Source of the DNA: Pseudoduganella lurida
GTDB lineage: Bacteria; Pseudomonadota; Gammaproteobacteria; Burkholderiales; Burkholderiaceae_D
Direction: 5' to 3'
Length of the DNA stretch: 64,000 nt
NCBI RefSeq assembly: GCF_007830455.1
Contig: NZ_VLLB01000012.1
Location: 62,001 to 126,000 of the forward strand
Positions 52,967-62,503 of the stretch are shown here, piece after piece. A program made the translations under genes and the position numbers. The stretch's first letter is position 1. Each line of letters opens with the position of its first letter. A model generated the notes under the pieces. That model was not told the origin of the DNA. It saw only the letters and a list, made by a program, of their open reading frames with translations, and did not search any database.

Positions 52967-54534
52967 GCATCCGCATTTTCGTCCCCGGCGACTCGTCCGC
53001 GCTGGCGGTCGGTGCCGACGAAGTGGCGGCCGTGATCGCAGCCGAAGCGCAGCAGCGCGGCATCGAGGTCGCGCTCGTTCGCAACGGCACGCGCGGCTTG
53101 CTGTGGCTGGAGCCGCTGGTGGAAGTAGACACGCCGGAAGGCCGCATCGGCTTCGGCCCCGTCGATGCGGGCGACGTGCCGGCGCTGTTCGATGCCGGTT
53201 TCCATGCCGGTGCCGGCACGCATCCGTTGTCGCTGGGCGTGGTCGAACGGATTCCCTACCTGGCGCGGCAGCAGCGCCTCACGTTCGCGCGCATCGGCAT
53301 CACCGATCCCCAGTCGCTGGACGACTACCTGGCGCATGGTGGCTACCGCGGCCTGCACAAGTCGCTGGTAATGGCGCCGGCCGAGATCGTGGCAGCCGTG
53401 ACGGCCTCCGGACTGCGCGGCCGCGGCGGCGCCGCCTTCCCCACCGGGATCAAGTGGAACACGGTGCTGAAGGCCCCGGGCGACGAGAAATACATCGTCT
53501 GCAATGCCGACGAAGGCGACTCCGGCACGTTCGCGGACCGCCTCGTCATGGAGAGCGACCCCTTCGTGCTGATCGAAGGGATGACGATCGCCGGCCTGGC
53601 CGTGGGCGCCACGCGCGGCTACATCTACGTGCGCAGCGAATACCCGCACGCCATCGCCCGGCTGGAGGCCGCCATCGACACGGCGCGCAACCGCGGCTAC
53701 CTTGGACAGAATCTGCTCAGCACGGGTCGCACCTTCGAGCTGGCCGTGCGCAAGGGCGCCGGCGCCTACATCTGCGGCGAGGAGACGGCGCTGCTGGAAA
53801 GCCTGGAAGGCAAGCGCGGCATCGTGCGCGCCAAGCCGCCCCTGCCCGCGCTGGCCGGCCTGTTCGGCAAACCCACCGTCATCAACAACGTGCTGTCGCT
53901 GGCCACCGTCCCCATCATCCTCGACAAGGGCGCCCAGTATTACCAGGACTACGGCATGGGCCGTTCGCGCGGCACCCTGCCCGTGCAACTGGCCGGGAAT
54001 ATCAAGCACGGCGGCCTGATCGAGCTGGCGTTCGGCATCACGCTGCGCGAAATCCTGTATGACTTCGGCGGCGGCAGCGCCACGGGCCGGCCCATCAAGG
54101 CCGTGCAGGTGGGCGGGCCGCTCGGTGCCTACCTGCCGGAGTCGCAATGGGACACGCCGCTCGACTACGAAGCGTTCGCGTCGCTGTGGGCCGTGCTGGG
54201 TCATGGGGGCATCGTGGTGCACGACGACAGCGCGGACATGGCGAAGCTGGCGCGCTACGCAATGGAATTCTGCGCCATCGAGTCGTGCGGCAAGTGCACG
54301 CCATGCCGCATCGGCTCCACGCGCGGCGTGGAAGTCATCGACAAGATCCGTCAAGGCACGCAACGGGAACAGCAGGTGGTGCTGCTGCGCGACCTGTGCG
54401 ACACGATGCTGCACGGCTCCCTGTGCGCGATGGGCGGCATGACGCCGTATCCCGTACTGTCGGCCCTGAACCACTTCCCGCAGGACTTCGGCGAGCCGGC
54501 CCTGCCATCCATCACCACCCGGCACGCCGCCTAG
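52963..54534 (+). CDS. fdsB: NAD-dependent formate dehydrogenase beta subunit
   Basis: 523 residues. NuoF-like flavoprotein: an N-terminal thioredoxin-like part, NADH/FMN motif GLRGRGGAAFPTGIKW, YIVCNADEGDSGTFADR, GAGAYICGEETALLESLEG, and [4Fe-4S] cysteines in ESCGKCTPCRIGSTRG plus a later LCAMGG. Transfers electrons from formate to NAD+. AGGAGGCC ribosome site. Confidence 0.94.
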   Translation: MSIRIFVPGDSSALAVGADEVAAVIAAEAQQRGIEVALVRNGTRGLLWLEPLVEVDTPEGRIGFGPVDAGDVPALFDAGFHAGAGTHPLSLGVVERIPYLARQQRLTFARIGITDPQSLDDYLAHGGYRGLHKSLVMAPAEIVAAVTASGLRGRGGAAFPTGIKWNTVLKAPGDEKYIVCNADEGDSGTFADRLVMESDPFVLIEGMTIAGLAVGATRGYIYVRSEYPHAIARLEAAIDTARNRGYLGQNLLSTGRTFELAVRKGAGAYICGEETALLESLEGKRGIVRAKPPLPALAGLFGKPTVINNVLSLATVPIILDKGAQYYQDYGMGRSRGTLPVQLAGNIKHGGLIELAFGITLREILYDFGGGSATGRPIKAVQVGGPLGAYLPESQWDTPLDYEAFASLWAVLGHGGIVVHDDSADMAKLARYAMEFCAIESCGKCTPCRIGSTRGVEVIDKIRQGTQREQQVVLLRDLCDTMLHGSLCAMGGMTPYPVLSALNHFPQDFGEPALPSITTRHAA

Positions 54535-54543
54535 GAGACGACC

Positions 54544-57390
54544 ATGATCGAAACCATCCTGTCCCGCGACCTGGGCACGCCGCCACCCCTCGACCCGGCC
54601 ACCGAATTCGTCACCTTGTCGGTCGACGGCCAGCGCGTCACCGTCCCCGCCGGCACCTCCGTGATGCGCGCCGCCGCGCTGTCCGACATCAACATCCCCA
54701 GGCTGTGCGCCACCGACAGCCTGGAGCCGTTCGGCTCGTGCCGCCTGTGCCTCGTCGAGATCGACGGCCGCCGCGGCTACCCCGCCTCGTGCACCACGCC
54801 AGTGGAGCACGGCATGGTCGTGCGCACCCAGTCGCCGAAACTGCAAGCGCTGCGCAAGGGCGTGATGGAGCTGTACATCTCCGACCACCCGCTGGACTGC
54901 CTGACCTGCCCCGCCAACGGCGACTGCGAGCTGCAGGACATGGCCGGCGTGACGGGCCTGCGCCAGGTGCGCTACGGCTACCAGGGCGCCAACCACCTGG
55001 CGCTGCCGAAGGACGAATCGAATCCCTATTTCACGTTCGATTCGTCGAAGTGCATCGTCTGCAACCGCTGCGTGCGCGCCTGCGAGGAGACGCAAGGCAC
55101 CTTTGCGCTGACGATCTCCGGCCGCGGCTTCGACTCGCGCGTGTCGGCCGGCCAGGACGAGCCTTTCATGGCCTCCGAGTGCGTGTCGTGCGGCGCCTGC
55201 GTGGCCGCCTGCCCCACCGCCACGCTGCAGGAGAACACGGTGATCTGGCTGGGCCAGGCCGAGCACAGCATCACGACGACGTGCGCCTATTGCGGCGTGG
55301 GCTGTTCGCTGAACGCGGAGATGAAGGGCAACGAGGTGGTGCGCATGGTGCCGACGAAAGACGGCAAGGCCAACGAAGGCCACGCCTGCGTCAAGGGCCG
55401 CTTCGCCTGGGGCTATGCCACGCACAAGGACCGGATCCTGAAGCCCATGATCCGCGCGAAGATCACCGACCCGTGGCAGGAAGTGAGCTGGGACGAAGCG
55501 CTCGATCATGCCGCCGCCGAATTCAAGCGCATCCAGGCGAAACATGGCCGCGATGCGATCGGCGGCATCGTCTCGTCCCGCTGCACGAACGAGGAAGGCT
55601 ATCTCGTGCAGAAGCTGGTGCGCGCCGCGTTCGGCAACAACAATGTCGACACCTGTGCCCGCGTATGCCACTCGCCCACCGGCTATGGCCTGAAGCAGAC
55701 GCTGGGCGAATCGGCCGGCACGCAGAGCTTCGCCTCGGTGGCCAAGGCCGATGTCATCCTCGTCATCGGCGCCAACCCGACGGACGGCCACCCCGTGTTC
55801 GGCTCGCGCATGAAGCGGCGGCTGCGCCAGGGCGCGAAGCTGATCGTCATCGACCCGCGCCGCATCGACCTGATCAAGTCGCCGCACGTGCAGGCCAACT
55901 ACCACCTGCAGCTGCGGCCCGGTACCAATGTGGCGATGCTGTCGGCGCTGGCGCACGTGGTCGTGACCGAAGGCCTGCTGGCGCAGCAGTACATCGACGA
56001 GCGCTGCGAGGAACGGGCGTTTGCGCAGTGGCGCGAGTTCGTCGCGCAGCCGGAGAATTCGCCCGAGGCGATGGAAGCGGTGACCGGCGTGCCGGCGCAA
56101 CTGGTGCGCGGCGCGGCGCGGCTGTTCGCCACCGGCGGCAACGGCGCCATCTTCTACGGCCTGGGCGTGACGGAACACGCGCAGGGTTCGACGGCCGTGA
56201 TGGCGATCGCGAACCTGGCCATGGCGACGGGGAACGTGGGCCGCGAAGGCGTCGGCGTCAATCCGCTGCGGGGCCAGAACAATGTGCAGGGCTCCTGCGA
56301 CATGGGCTCGTTCCCGCACGAGCTGCCCGGCTACCGGCACGTCTCGGACACCACCGTGCGCACGCTGTTCGAACAGGCGTGGGGCGTGCCGCTGCAGTCC
56401 GAACCGGGCCTGCGCATCCCGAACATGTTCGAGGCGGCACTGGACGGCAGCTTCCTGGGCCTGTACTGCCAGGGCGAGGACATCGTGCAGTCCGATCCGA
56501 ACACCCAGCACGTGACGGCGGCCTTGCAGGCGATGGAATGCGTGGTGGTGCAGGACATCTTCCTGAACGAGACGGCCAAGTTCGCGCACGTGCTGCTGCC
56601 CGGCTCCTCGTTCCTGGAAAAGGACGGCACGTTCACGAACGCCGAGCGCCGCATCTCGCGCGTACGCAAGGTGATGCCACCCCGCGCCGGCTATGCGGAC
56701 TGGGAAGTGACGGTGCAGCTGGCCAACCGCCTGGGCTACCCGATGGATTACCGCCACCCGTCCGAGATCATGGACGAAATCGCGCGCCTGACGCCCACCT
56801 TCACCGGCGTCAGCTACCAGCGGCTCGATGAACTGGGCAGCATCCAGTGGCCGTGCAACGACGCGGCGCCGGAAGGCACGCCCACGATGCATATCGATGC
56901 CTTCGTACGGGGCAAGGGCCGCTTCATCATCACGCAGTACGTGGCCAGTGCCGAGAAGGTCACGCGCAAGTATCCGCTCATCCTCACGACGGGCCGCATC
57001 CTGTCGCAGTACAACGTGGGTGCACAGACGCGCCGCACGGAGAACGTGCAGTGGCATGCGGAGGACCGGCTGGAACTGCATCCGCACGATGCGCAGGAAC
57101 GGGGCATCAAGGACGGCGACTGGGTCGGCATCCAGAGCCGCGCCGGCGAGACGGTGCTGCGCGCGCTCGTCACGGAACGGATGCAGCCCGGCGTCGTCTA
57201 CACCACCTTCCACTTCCCCGAATCGGGCGCCAATGTGATCACCACGGAGAACTCGGACTGGGCCACCAACTGCCCCGAGTACAAGGTGACGGCCGTGCAG
57301 GTGATGCCGGTGCAGCAGCACTCGGCTTGGCAGCAGGAATACCAGCGCTTCAATGCCACGCAGCTGGAACTGGCCGGAGACGGCGCATGA
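54544..57390 (+). CDS. fdsA: NAD-dependent formate dehydrogenase alpha (catalytic) subunit
   Basis: 948 residues. N-terminal ferredoxin-like [2Fe-2S] domain (GSCRLCLVEIDG), NuoG-type His/Cys cluster (DCLTCPANGDCELQ), two [4Fe-4S] motifs (CIVCNRCVRACEE; CVSCGACVAACPT), and a further cluster CAYCGVGC, then the molybdopterin domain. The Mo ligand is probably the first cysteine of DTCARVCHSPT; it is Cys, not selenocysteine. C-terminal dinucleotide-binding region. Oxidises formate to CO2 in the cytosol, completing oxalate breakdown. Its stop overlaps fdsD. Confidence 0.95.
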   Translation: MIETILSRDLGTPPPLDPATEFVTLSVDGQRVTVPAGTSVMRAAALSDINIPRLCATDSLEPFGSCRLCLVEIDGRRGYPASCTTPVEHGMVVRTQSPKLQALRKGVMELYISDHPLDCLTCPANGDCELQDMAGVTGLRQVRYGYQGANHLALPKDESNPYFTFDSSKCIVCNRCVRACEETQGTFALTISGRGFDSRVSAGQDEPFMASECVSCGACVAACPTATLQENTVIWLGQAEHSITTTCAYCGVGCSLNAEMKGNEVVRMVPTKDGKANEGHACVKGRFAWGYATHKDRILKPMIRAKITDPWQEVSWDEALDHAAAEFKRIQAKHGRDAIGGIVSSRCTNEEGYLVQKLVRAAFGNNNVDTCARVCHSPTGYGLKQTLGESAGTQSFASVAKADVILVIGANPTDGHPVFGSRMKRRLRQGAKLIVIDPRRIDLIKSPHVQANYHLQLRPGTNVAMLSALAHVVVTEGLLAQQYIDERCEERAFAQWREFVAQPENSPEAMEAVTGVPAQLVRGAARLFATGGNGAIFYGLGVTEHAQGSTAVMAIANLAMATGNVGREGVGVNPLRGQNNVQGSCDMGSFPHELPGYRHVSDTTVRTLFEQAWGVPLQSEPGLRIPNMFEAALDGSFLGLYCQGEDIVQSDPNTQHVTAALQAMECVVVQDIFLNETAKFAHVLLPGSSFLEKDGTFTNAERRISRVRKVMPPRAGYADWEVTVQLANRLGYPMDYRHPSEIMDEIARLTPTFTGVSYQRLDELGSIQWPCNDAAPEGTPTMHIDAFVRGKGRFIITQYVASAEKVTRKYPLILTTGRILSQYNVGAQTRRTENVQWHAEDRLELHPHDAQERGIKDGDWVGIQSRAGETVLRALVTERMQPGVVYTTFHFPESGANVITTENSDWATNCPEYKVTAVQVMPVQQHSAWQQEYQRFNATQLELAGDGA

Positions 57391-57674
57391 ACATCGACAA
57401 TCTCGTGACGATGGCGAACCAGATCGGCAGCTTCTTCGCTTCCTTCCCGGACCGCGAGGAAGCGCACACGGGCATCGCCACGCACCTGCAGCGCTACTGG
57501 GCGCCGCGCATGCTGGTGCGGCTGTACGAGCACGTGGACGGCACGCACGGCGCCGGCCTGGATGTCATCGTGCTCGATGCCATCCGGCTGCACCGCAAGG
57601 GCCGCGACGTGCCGGTCACGGAGGACACTTCGGTGCCGGCGGACGTGGACACGGGCGGCAGCGACGCCGGCTGA
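57387..57674 (+). CDS. fdsD: Formate dehydrogenase delta subunit
   Basis: 95 residues, start overlapping the fdsA stop (ATGA). The pattern NIDNLVTMANQIGSFFASFPDREEA...HLQRYWAPRMLVRLYEHV is that of FdsD, a small assembly or stability subunit. In Cupriavidus the order is fdsGBACD with fdsC (FdhD-like sulfurtransferase) before it; fdsC is absent here. Confidence 0.88.
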   Translation: MNIDNLVTMANQIGSFFASFPDREEAHTGIATHLQRYWAPRMLVRLYEHVDGTHGAGLDVIVLDAIRLHRKGRDVPVTEDTSVPADVDTGGSDAG

Positions 57675-57679
57675 GCCCT

Positions 57680-57720
57680 TGTCAGCTTCGGGGCCAGTCA
57701 CGCAAGTTGACACGAGCTCG
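57680..57720. repeat. Degenerate convergent-gene repeat after fdsD
   Basis: Short TGTCA / TGACA arms around CTTCGGGGCCAGTCACG, ending in TTGACACGAGCTC, which matches the GTGACACGAGCTC arm of the repeat at 29865-29908. Gap between convergent fdsD (57674) and the GntR gene (57751). Confidence 0.5.
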
Positions 57721-57750
57721 ACGTGATAGACCCGCCGCCCGCTGCGTCGC

Positions 57751-58515
57751 TCAGCTCCGTGGCAGGGACGGCCCGGCGCGCCGCGGCAGCCGCAGCGTGT
57801 ACTGGAACACGTCGCCGCGCACGTACAGGTATTCGAAGGCGAGCGGTGCGCCGTTGGCCGTCCACGTCAGCCGCTCGATGCGCAGCAGCGCGGTGCCCGG
57901 CTCGACGGACAGGGCCTTGGCCAGCGTGGCGTCGGCACTGATGGCGCCGATCTGCACATCCGCATGGGAGAGCGGCAGGTCGTAGTCCGTTTCCAGGATG
58001 GCGAAGATGTCGCGCTCGGCCAGGTTCTCGCCCCGCAGGCGGTCGCCCAATGGCGGCGCCAGGTAGGCCACTTCGAACGAAACGGGCTGGTCGTCCACAT
58101 GACGCACGCGCCGGATCTCGCTGGCCTTCGCACTCCCCGCGATGCGCAACTGGCTCGCAACATGCGGCTCGGCCGGCACCGTCAGATGACTGACCACGCG
58201 GTTGAGCACCGTGTGCCCGCGCCGCGCCATCGCCTCGCCGAATCCCTCCAGCTGCGCCAGGTCCTGGGTGGTGCGCGCCTGCGCCACGAACGTTCCCTTG
58301 CCCGGCACCTTCACGATCAGCCCCTCGTTCTGCAGGTCGGCCAGCGCCTGCCGCACGGTGATGCGGCTGACGCTGAAGATCGCGCTGATCTCGCTCTCGG
58401 CCGGCAGCCGTGACTCCGGCTCGTAGGTGCCGTCGACGATGCGCTCGCGCAGGCGTTCGCGCACCTGGGAATAGAGGGGAATGGCGGAAGTTTCGAGGGC
58501 TCGGAAGACGTTCAT
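57751..58515 (-). CDS. GntR/HutC-family regulator
   Basis: 254 residues from the ATG at 58515; ATG at 58536 is in frame but lies inside a 12-bp palindrome, so the shorter form is preferred. Winged helix IPLYSQVRERLRERIVDGTYEPESRLPAESEISAIFSVSRITVRQALADLQNEGLIVKVPGKGTFVA, then a UTRA effector domain (VRHVDDQPVSFEVAYLAPP, AFEYLYVRGDVFQYTL). Targets unknown; it is divergent to the TonB receptor locus at 443 bp. Confidence 0.85.
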   Translation of the reverse strand: MNVFRALETSAIPLYSQVRERLRERIVDGTYEPESRLPAESEISAIFSVSRITVRQALADLQNEGLIVKVPGKGTFVAQARTTQDLAQLEGFGEAMARRGHTVLNRVVSHLTVPAEPHVASQLRIAGSAKASEIRRVRHVDDQPVSFEVAYLAPPLGDRLRGENLAERDIFAILETDYDLPLSHADVQIGAISADATLAKALSVEPGTALLRIERLTWTANGAPLAFEYLYVRGDVFQYTLRLPRRAGPSLPRS

Positions 58516-58529
58516 ATACGCGGGTTGGC

Positions 58530-58541
58530 CTGTCATGACAG
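58530..58541. promoter_or_regulatory. CTGTCATGACAG palindrome at the GntR gene start
   Basis: A perfect 12-bp palindrome 15 bp upstream of the preferred GntR start. HutC-type GntR proteins bind short palindromes of this kind, so autoregulation is likely. Confidence 0.45.
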
Positions 58542-58690
58542 TTGTCGGCCGATGGTATCGGCGCCCTGCCGGGCTGGGAACGAATCGTTTTGTGATTGCT
58601 AATGCGGCGAGTGGACTAGGCGGCAAGGACATATGCCTATGCGCCGCCTCGTGCAGCCCTGCCCCTTCTCTTCCGCGCAAAAAAAATCTG

Positions 58691-58756
58691 TTGACTTCGT
58701 TTTACCTTCCTATATCCTTACTAAATCGATGCAGTAAATCGTTTTAGTAGATCGTT
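58691..58756 (+). promoter_or_regulatory. Promoter and three 13-bp-spaced direct repeats before the TonB receptor
   Basis: TTGACT (58691-58696), 16 bp, TATCCT (58713-58718) is a fair sigma70 promoter. Directly after it TAAATCGAT (58722), TAAATCGTT (58735) and TAGATCGTT (58748) repeat at an exact 13-bp step; TACTAAA/TTTAGTA arms surround the first two. The GntR and LacI genes nearby are the candidate binders. The rest of the 443-bp gap (58516-58958) shows no convincing gene. Confidence 0.55.
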
Positions 58757-58958
58757 AGAGTGATTTCAGGAAACATGCCAAGGCGCCGAGGCTGGCGTCT
58801 GCGTCATCAGGAAATCCATAGAAAGGCTTGTGTGCACGACCGCATGGCGGACCAGGCCGTTCCAAGCAGCACCGTATCGTGGCAGCAAACGTTTCACCCA
58901 TAAGTTGCAAAAAGCAACATAAAAAAACGTATACCAACGTATAACGGAGACAAAAACC

Positions 58959-61382
58959 ATGGTCGTCATGAACCGCCGTCACGGCAGGCCCCTGCCGCTG
59001 ACACCCGTCGCCGCGGCGCTCGCGCTGCTGCAGTTCGCGCTGCCCGCCCAGGCACAACAGGCGCAGCAGGCGCCCGCCACCGGCAGCGAGCCGCAACTGG
59101 AAACCATCGTCGTGTCGGCCAACCGCCGCATCGAGAAGCTGGAAGACGTGCCGATGTCGATCTCGGTCCTCACCGAGGAGGCACTGACCCGCAACAACGT
59201 GCGCGAGTTCGACGACATCGTCAACCTGTCCCCCGCGCTGACGATTTCCACCGGCACCCAGGTGGGCACCAACAGCATCAACATGCGCGGCATCGGTACC
59301 ACGTCGAACAATATCGGCATCGAAGGCGACGTGGCCATCATCGTCGACGACATGCCGTATGCCCAGGCGCAGCAGGCCTTCCGCGACCAGTCCGACGTGG
59401 CGCGCGTGGAGGTGCTGAAAGGCCCGCAAAGCACGATGTTCGGCAAGAGTGCCATCGCCGGCGCCGTCGTCATCACCACCAAGCCGATCGGCGCCGGTCC
59501 CATGAAGGGCAAGCTCTCCCTGTTCCGCAGCAGCGACGACGAGTACCGCGTCGCCACGTCGGCCAGCGGCCGGCTGAGCGACACGGTCGGCCTGCGCCTG
59601 TTCGCCAGCAAGACCAATTTCCCCGGCCTGCTGCACAACCTCACCACCGACCGCATGCAGAACGGCTCGGGCGGCAAGACCTTCTTCGCCAAGCTGCAAT
59701 GGCAGGTGACACCGGACCTGGACGTGCAGATCTCGCCCCGCTACGACCATGCGCTGCGCACCGGGAACACGGCGGCCATCACGTCCATCGGCCCGGGCGT
59801 GGGCTATCTGTACAACCGCAACTACAAGGCGCTGTCGAACACGGCGATCCTGCGCGGCATTAACGTCAGCCCGTTCAACACGACGATCCGCAACGATTCG
59901 CCCACCGGCCTCGATGCCAGCGACCGCGGCATCGGCGTGCGCATCAACTACCTGTTCCCGGAAGCCTCGCCGCTGGCCGGCCACGCGCTGACGTCGATCA
60001 CCTCGGTGGACAAGAACCGCTCCAACGATTTCCGCGACAACGACAACATCGACCTGATCTCCACCTTCTACCAGCTGGACCACACCGGCAAGCCGTCCGG
60101 CATCGCCGAACCGCCGATGATCAACGGCACGATGGACACCAAGATGTCCACGCAGGAGCTGCGCATCACGTCGCCGGATGGCGGCAATTTCCGCTACCTG
60201 GCCGGCCTGTGGCTGGCGCGCACCAGCATCGACCGCTACTACCTGCGCGGCAATCCGCTCGTCAAGGAGACCAACTGGACCAACTACCACACCACCTCCG
60301 CGAATCTGAACCGGGCGCTGTACGCCAACGGAAGCTGGGACTTCCTGCCCCGGCACACGCTGACGGCGGGCCTGCGCTTCACCCGCGAGACCAACGACTA
60401 CATGTTCCACACGATCGACAGCCTGTCGTCGTCGGCACCCAACAATGTGCACACCGGTTCGAACCTCTACACGGCGCCCCAGCATGACGAGAACTTCGTC
60501 ACGGGCAAGCTGGGTTACGGCTACAAGCTCACGCGCGACACGATGGTGTACGGTACGGCATCCACCGGCAGCAAGGGCGTGGCGTACGACATGACGAGCG
60601 GCGCCAACAACGTCAACGTGTTCAAGCGCCTGCCGCTGGCGCCGGAAAAGGCCACCAGCTTCGAGGCCGGCTTCAAGGCCAACCTGTGGAACAACCGCGC
60701 CACGCTGAACCTGGCCGTGTTCAAGTCCACGTTCCGCGACTACCAGACCTCGGCCACGGAACGCTTCACGGACGGCAGCCAGGCCAGCGTGTTGTACAGC
60801 ATCCCGTCGCTGCAGACGAAGGGCTTCGAGGCCGACGCCAGTGCCCTGCTCACGCGCGAGCTGCTGCTGACGGCCAACCTGGCCTATACGCGCGCCACGG
60901 TGGTGGACTGGAAGCAGGGTCCCTGCTACAGCGGCGCCACCGACTGCACCGTGCCGAACGAGCTGGTGCCGGGCTCCTTCCTGCGCGATGCCAGCGGCGG
61001 CATGATGCCGAACGCGCCGAAATGGAAGATGAACCTGGGCGGCGAATACACGCTGCCGTTCAGGGCGATACCGTACAAGACGGCCATCAATGCCAATCTG
61101 CGCGCCCAGTCGCAGGTGCAGGGCGCCATCAGCCAGGACCCGAGCCTGCTGCGGCCGGGCCATGCTATCGTGGACCTGGGTGCCTCCCTGGCCAGCCGGG
61201 ACAGCAGATACAAGCTTGCCGTCGGCGTGAAGAACCTGTTCGACCACCACTACGCGGTCGGGAACGTGGGCTCGTTCCTGAACTTCCAGCCCACCACCGG
61301 GCCCGCCATCCGCTCGTACGGCTGGCAGCCTGCGCGCGACGCATTCCGCTATTACACCGCCCGGCTGGACGTCAATTTCTGA
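58959..61382 (+). CDS. TonB-dependent receptor (nutrient type)
   Basis: 807 residues, start after ACGGAGAC. Signal peptide ends near AQA-QQ. Plug: LETIVVSANRRIEKLEDVPMSISVLTEEAL, NMRGIGTTSNNIGIEGDVAIIVDDMPY, RVEVLKGPQSTMFGKSAIAGAVVI. Barrel ends YTARLDVNF with C-terminal Phe. The VTAxxREExLQDVPMSIS-like plug is the class common in carbohydrate- and aromatics-using proteobacteria rather than siderophore receptors. Followed by a LacI gene, so a sugar polymer is the likely cargo. Confidence 0.85.
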   Translation: MVVMNRRHGRPLPLTPVAAALALLQFALPAQAQQAQQAPATGSEPQLETIVVSANRRIEKLEDVPMSISVLTEEALTRNNVREFDDIVNLSPALTISTGTQVGTNSINMRGIGTTSNNIGIEGDVAIIVDDMPYAQAQQAFRDQSDVARVEVLKGPQSTMFGKSAIAGAVVITTKPIGAGPMKGKLSLFRSSDDEYRVATSASGRLSDTVGLRLFASKTNFPGLLHNLTTDRMQNGSGGKTFFAKLQWQVTPDLDVQISPRYDHALRTGNTAAITSIGPGVGYLYNRNYKALSNTAILRGINVSPFNTTIRNDSPTGLDASDRGIGVRINYLFPEASPLAGHALTSITSVDKNRSNDFRDNDNIDLISTFYQLDHTGKPSGIAEPPMINGTMDTKMSTQELRITSPDGGNFRYLAGLWLARTSIDRYYLRGNPLVKETNWTNYHTTSANLNRALYANGSWDFLPRHTLTAGLRFTRETNDYMFHTIDSLSSSAPNNVHTGSNLYTAPQHDENFVTGKLGYGYKLTRDTMVYGTASTGSKGVAYDMTSGANNVNVFKRLPLAPEKATSFEAGFKANLWNNRATLNLAVFKSTFRDYQTSATERFTDGSQASVLYSIPSLQTKGFEADASALLTRELLLTANLAYTRATVVDWKQGPCYSGATDCTVPNELVPGSFLRDASGGMMPNAPKWKMNLGGEYTLPFRAIPYKTAINANLRAQSQVQGAISQDPSLLRPGHAIVDLGASLASRDSRYKLAVGVKNLFDHHYAVGNVGSFLNFQPTTGPAIRSYGWQPARDAFRYYTARLDVNF

Positions 61383-61409
61383 CCCGCCGTCGATTCCACG
61401 AAGGACAAC

Positions 61410-62480
61410 ATGAACGAACCCAAAATTCAGGATGTGGCCCGTCTGGCGGGGGTTTCCCCGTCCAGCATCTCGAATTTCCTCAACAACCGGATGGGGCAGA
61501 TGCGGCCGGACACGCAGGCGAAGATCCAGCAGGCCATCGAGCAGCTGGGCTACCGGCCGAACACCGCCGCGCGCCAGCTGAAGACGGGCGTGGCATCGAT
61601 GGTCGGCCTGCTGGTGCCCTCGCTGGCCAACCAGTTCTTCGGCGCCCTGGCCTGCGCCGTGGAAGCGGCTGCCGCGAAATACCAGTGCCATGTGATGACC
61701 TTCAGTACCTTCCGCGATCCGGACCGCGAGCGCGCCGTGATGGCGGACCTGCTGGCGTACGGCGTGAAAGGCATCATCACGGGTTCCGCCCTCAGCGACA
61801 CGGAACACCTGGCGGCCGTCACGTCGCGCTGCCCCGTGGTGGCGTTCGACATCAAGCGCGACGACCAATCGCACAGCCCCATCACCACGATCTCGATGGA
61901 CAACGCCGGTGCCACGGCCCAGGCGGTGCAGCACCTGGCCGCGCTGGGCCACCGGTCCATTGCGCTGGTGACGCCGCCGCCCTACACGCTGAACCGGCAG
62001 GAGCGCATCCGCGGCTTCCAGCAGGCCGTCGCGGCGGCCGGCATCACGGGTGAACTGATCATTGCCGACGCCACCGATGCGCCCAGCGATCCGCACGGCG
62101 ACACCCGGCTGTTCGAACTGGGGCGCAGCGCCGCCTCGCGCATCGTCACCTCGTCCGCGCAGCCCACGGCGGCGATCGCCATCAACGACATGATGGCCAT
62201 CGGCATCGGCGTGGGCCTGAAGCAGCTGGGCCGGCGCATCCCCGCCGACCTGTCGCTGATCGGCATCGACGACATCTTCTTCTGCGCCGCGCACGATCCG
62301 CCCCTGACCACGCTGCGCCAGCCGATCCAGGCGATGGCCGACGCCGCGGTGCAGCGCATCCTCGCACCGGCCGTTGCTTCGACCATTGCATCAGGCCAGG
62401 AGGCGATTGCAGCGCAGGACGGCGAGCTGTTCGCTCCCGAACTGGTGGTGCGCTCGTCGACCGCCACACCCCCTCGATAA
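61410..62480 (+). CDS. LacI-family regulator
   Basis: 356 residues. HTH IQDVARLAGVSPSSISNFLNNRMGQMRPDTQAKIQQAIEQLGYRPN; the usual hinge alanine/leucine is replaced by AARQLKTG. Periplasmic-binding-like effector domain follows, ending in a proline-rich tail. Lies between the receptor (27 bp) and an SDR gene (23 bp) on the same strand, so all may share one transcript it controls. Confidence 0.88.
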   Translation: MNEPKIQDVARLAGVSPSSISNFLNNRMGQMRPDTQAKIQQAIEQLGYRPNTAARQLKTGVASMVGLLVPSLANQFFGALACAVEAAAAKYQCHVMTFSTFRDPDRERAVMADLLAYGVKGIITGSALSDTEHLAAVTSRCPVVAFDIKRDDQSHSPITTISMDNAGATAQAVQHLAALGHRSIALVTPPPYTLNRQERIRGFQQAVAAAGITGELIIADATDAPSDPHGDTRLFELGRSAASRIVTSSAQPTAAIAINDMMAIGIGVGLKQLGRRIPADLSLIGIDDIFFCAAHDPPLTTLRQPIQAMADAAVQRILAPAVASTIASGQEAIAAQDGELFAPELVVRSSTATPPR

Positions 62481-62503
62481 CTCGAACCACAACGGAGACA
62501 ACC

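Noticed and set aside
52678-57321. A 1547-codon open frame on the minus strand opposite the fds genes
   Set aside because: It lies wholly antisense to fdsG-fdsB-fdsA, which have clear domains; long antisense frames are common in GC-rich codon use. Its protein is Arg/His/Gln-rich with no domain.
58775-58903. 42-codon frame with AGGA before its ATG in the leader of the TonB receptor
   Set aside because: Arg/His-rich and without other support; probably chance in the untranslated leader.
58755-62294. A 1179-codon minus-strand frame opposite receptor and LacI gene
   Set aside because: Antisense shadow; composition unlike a protein.
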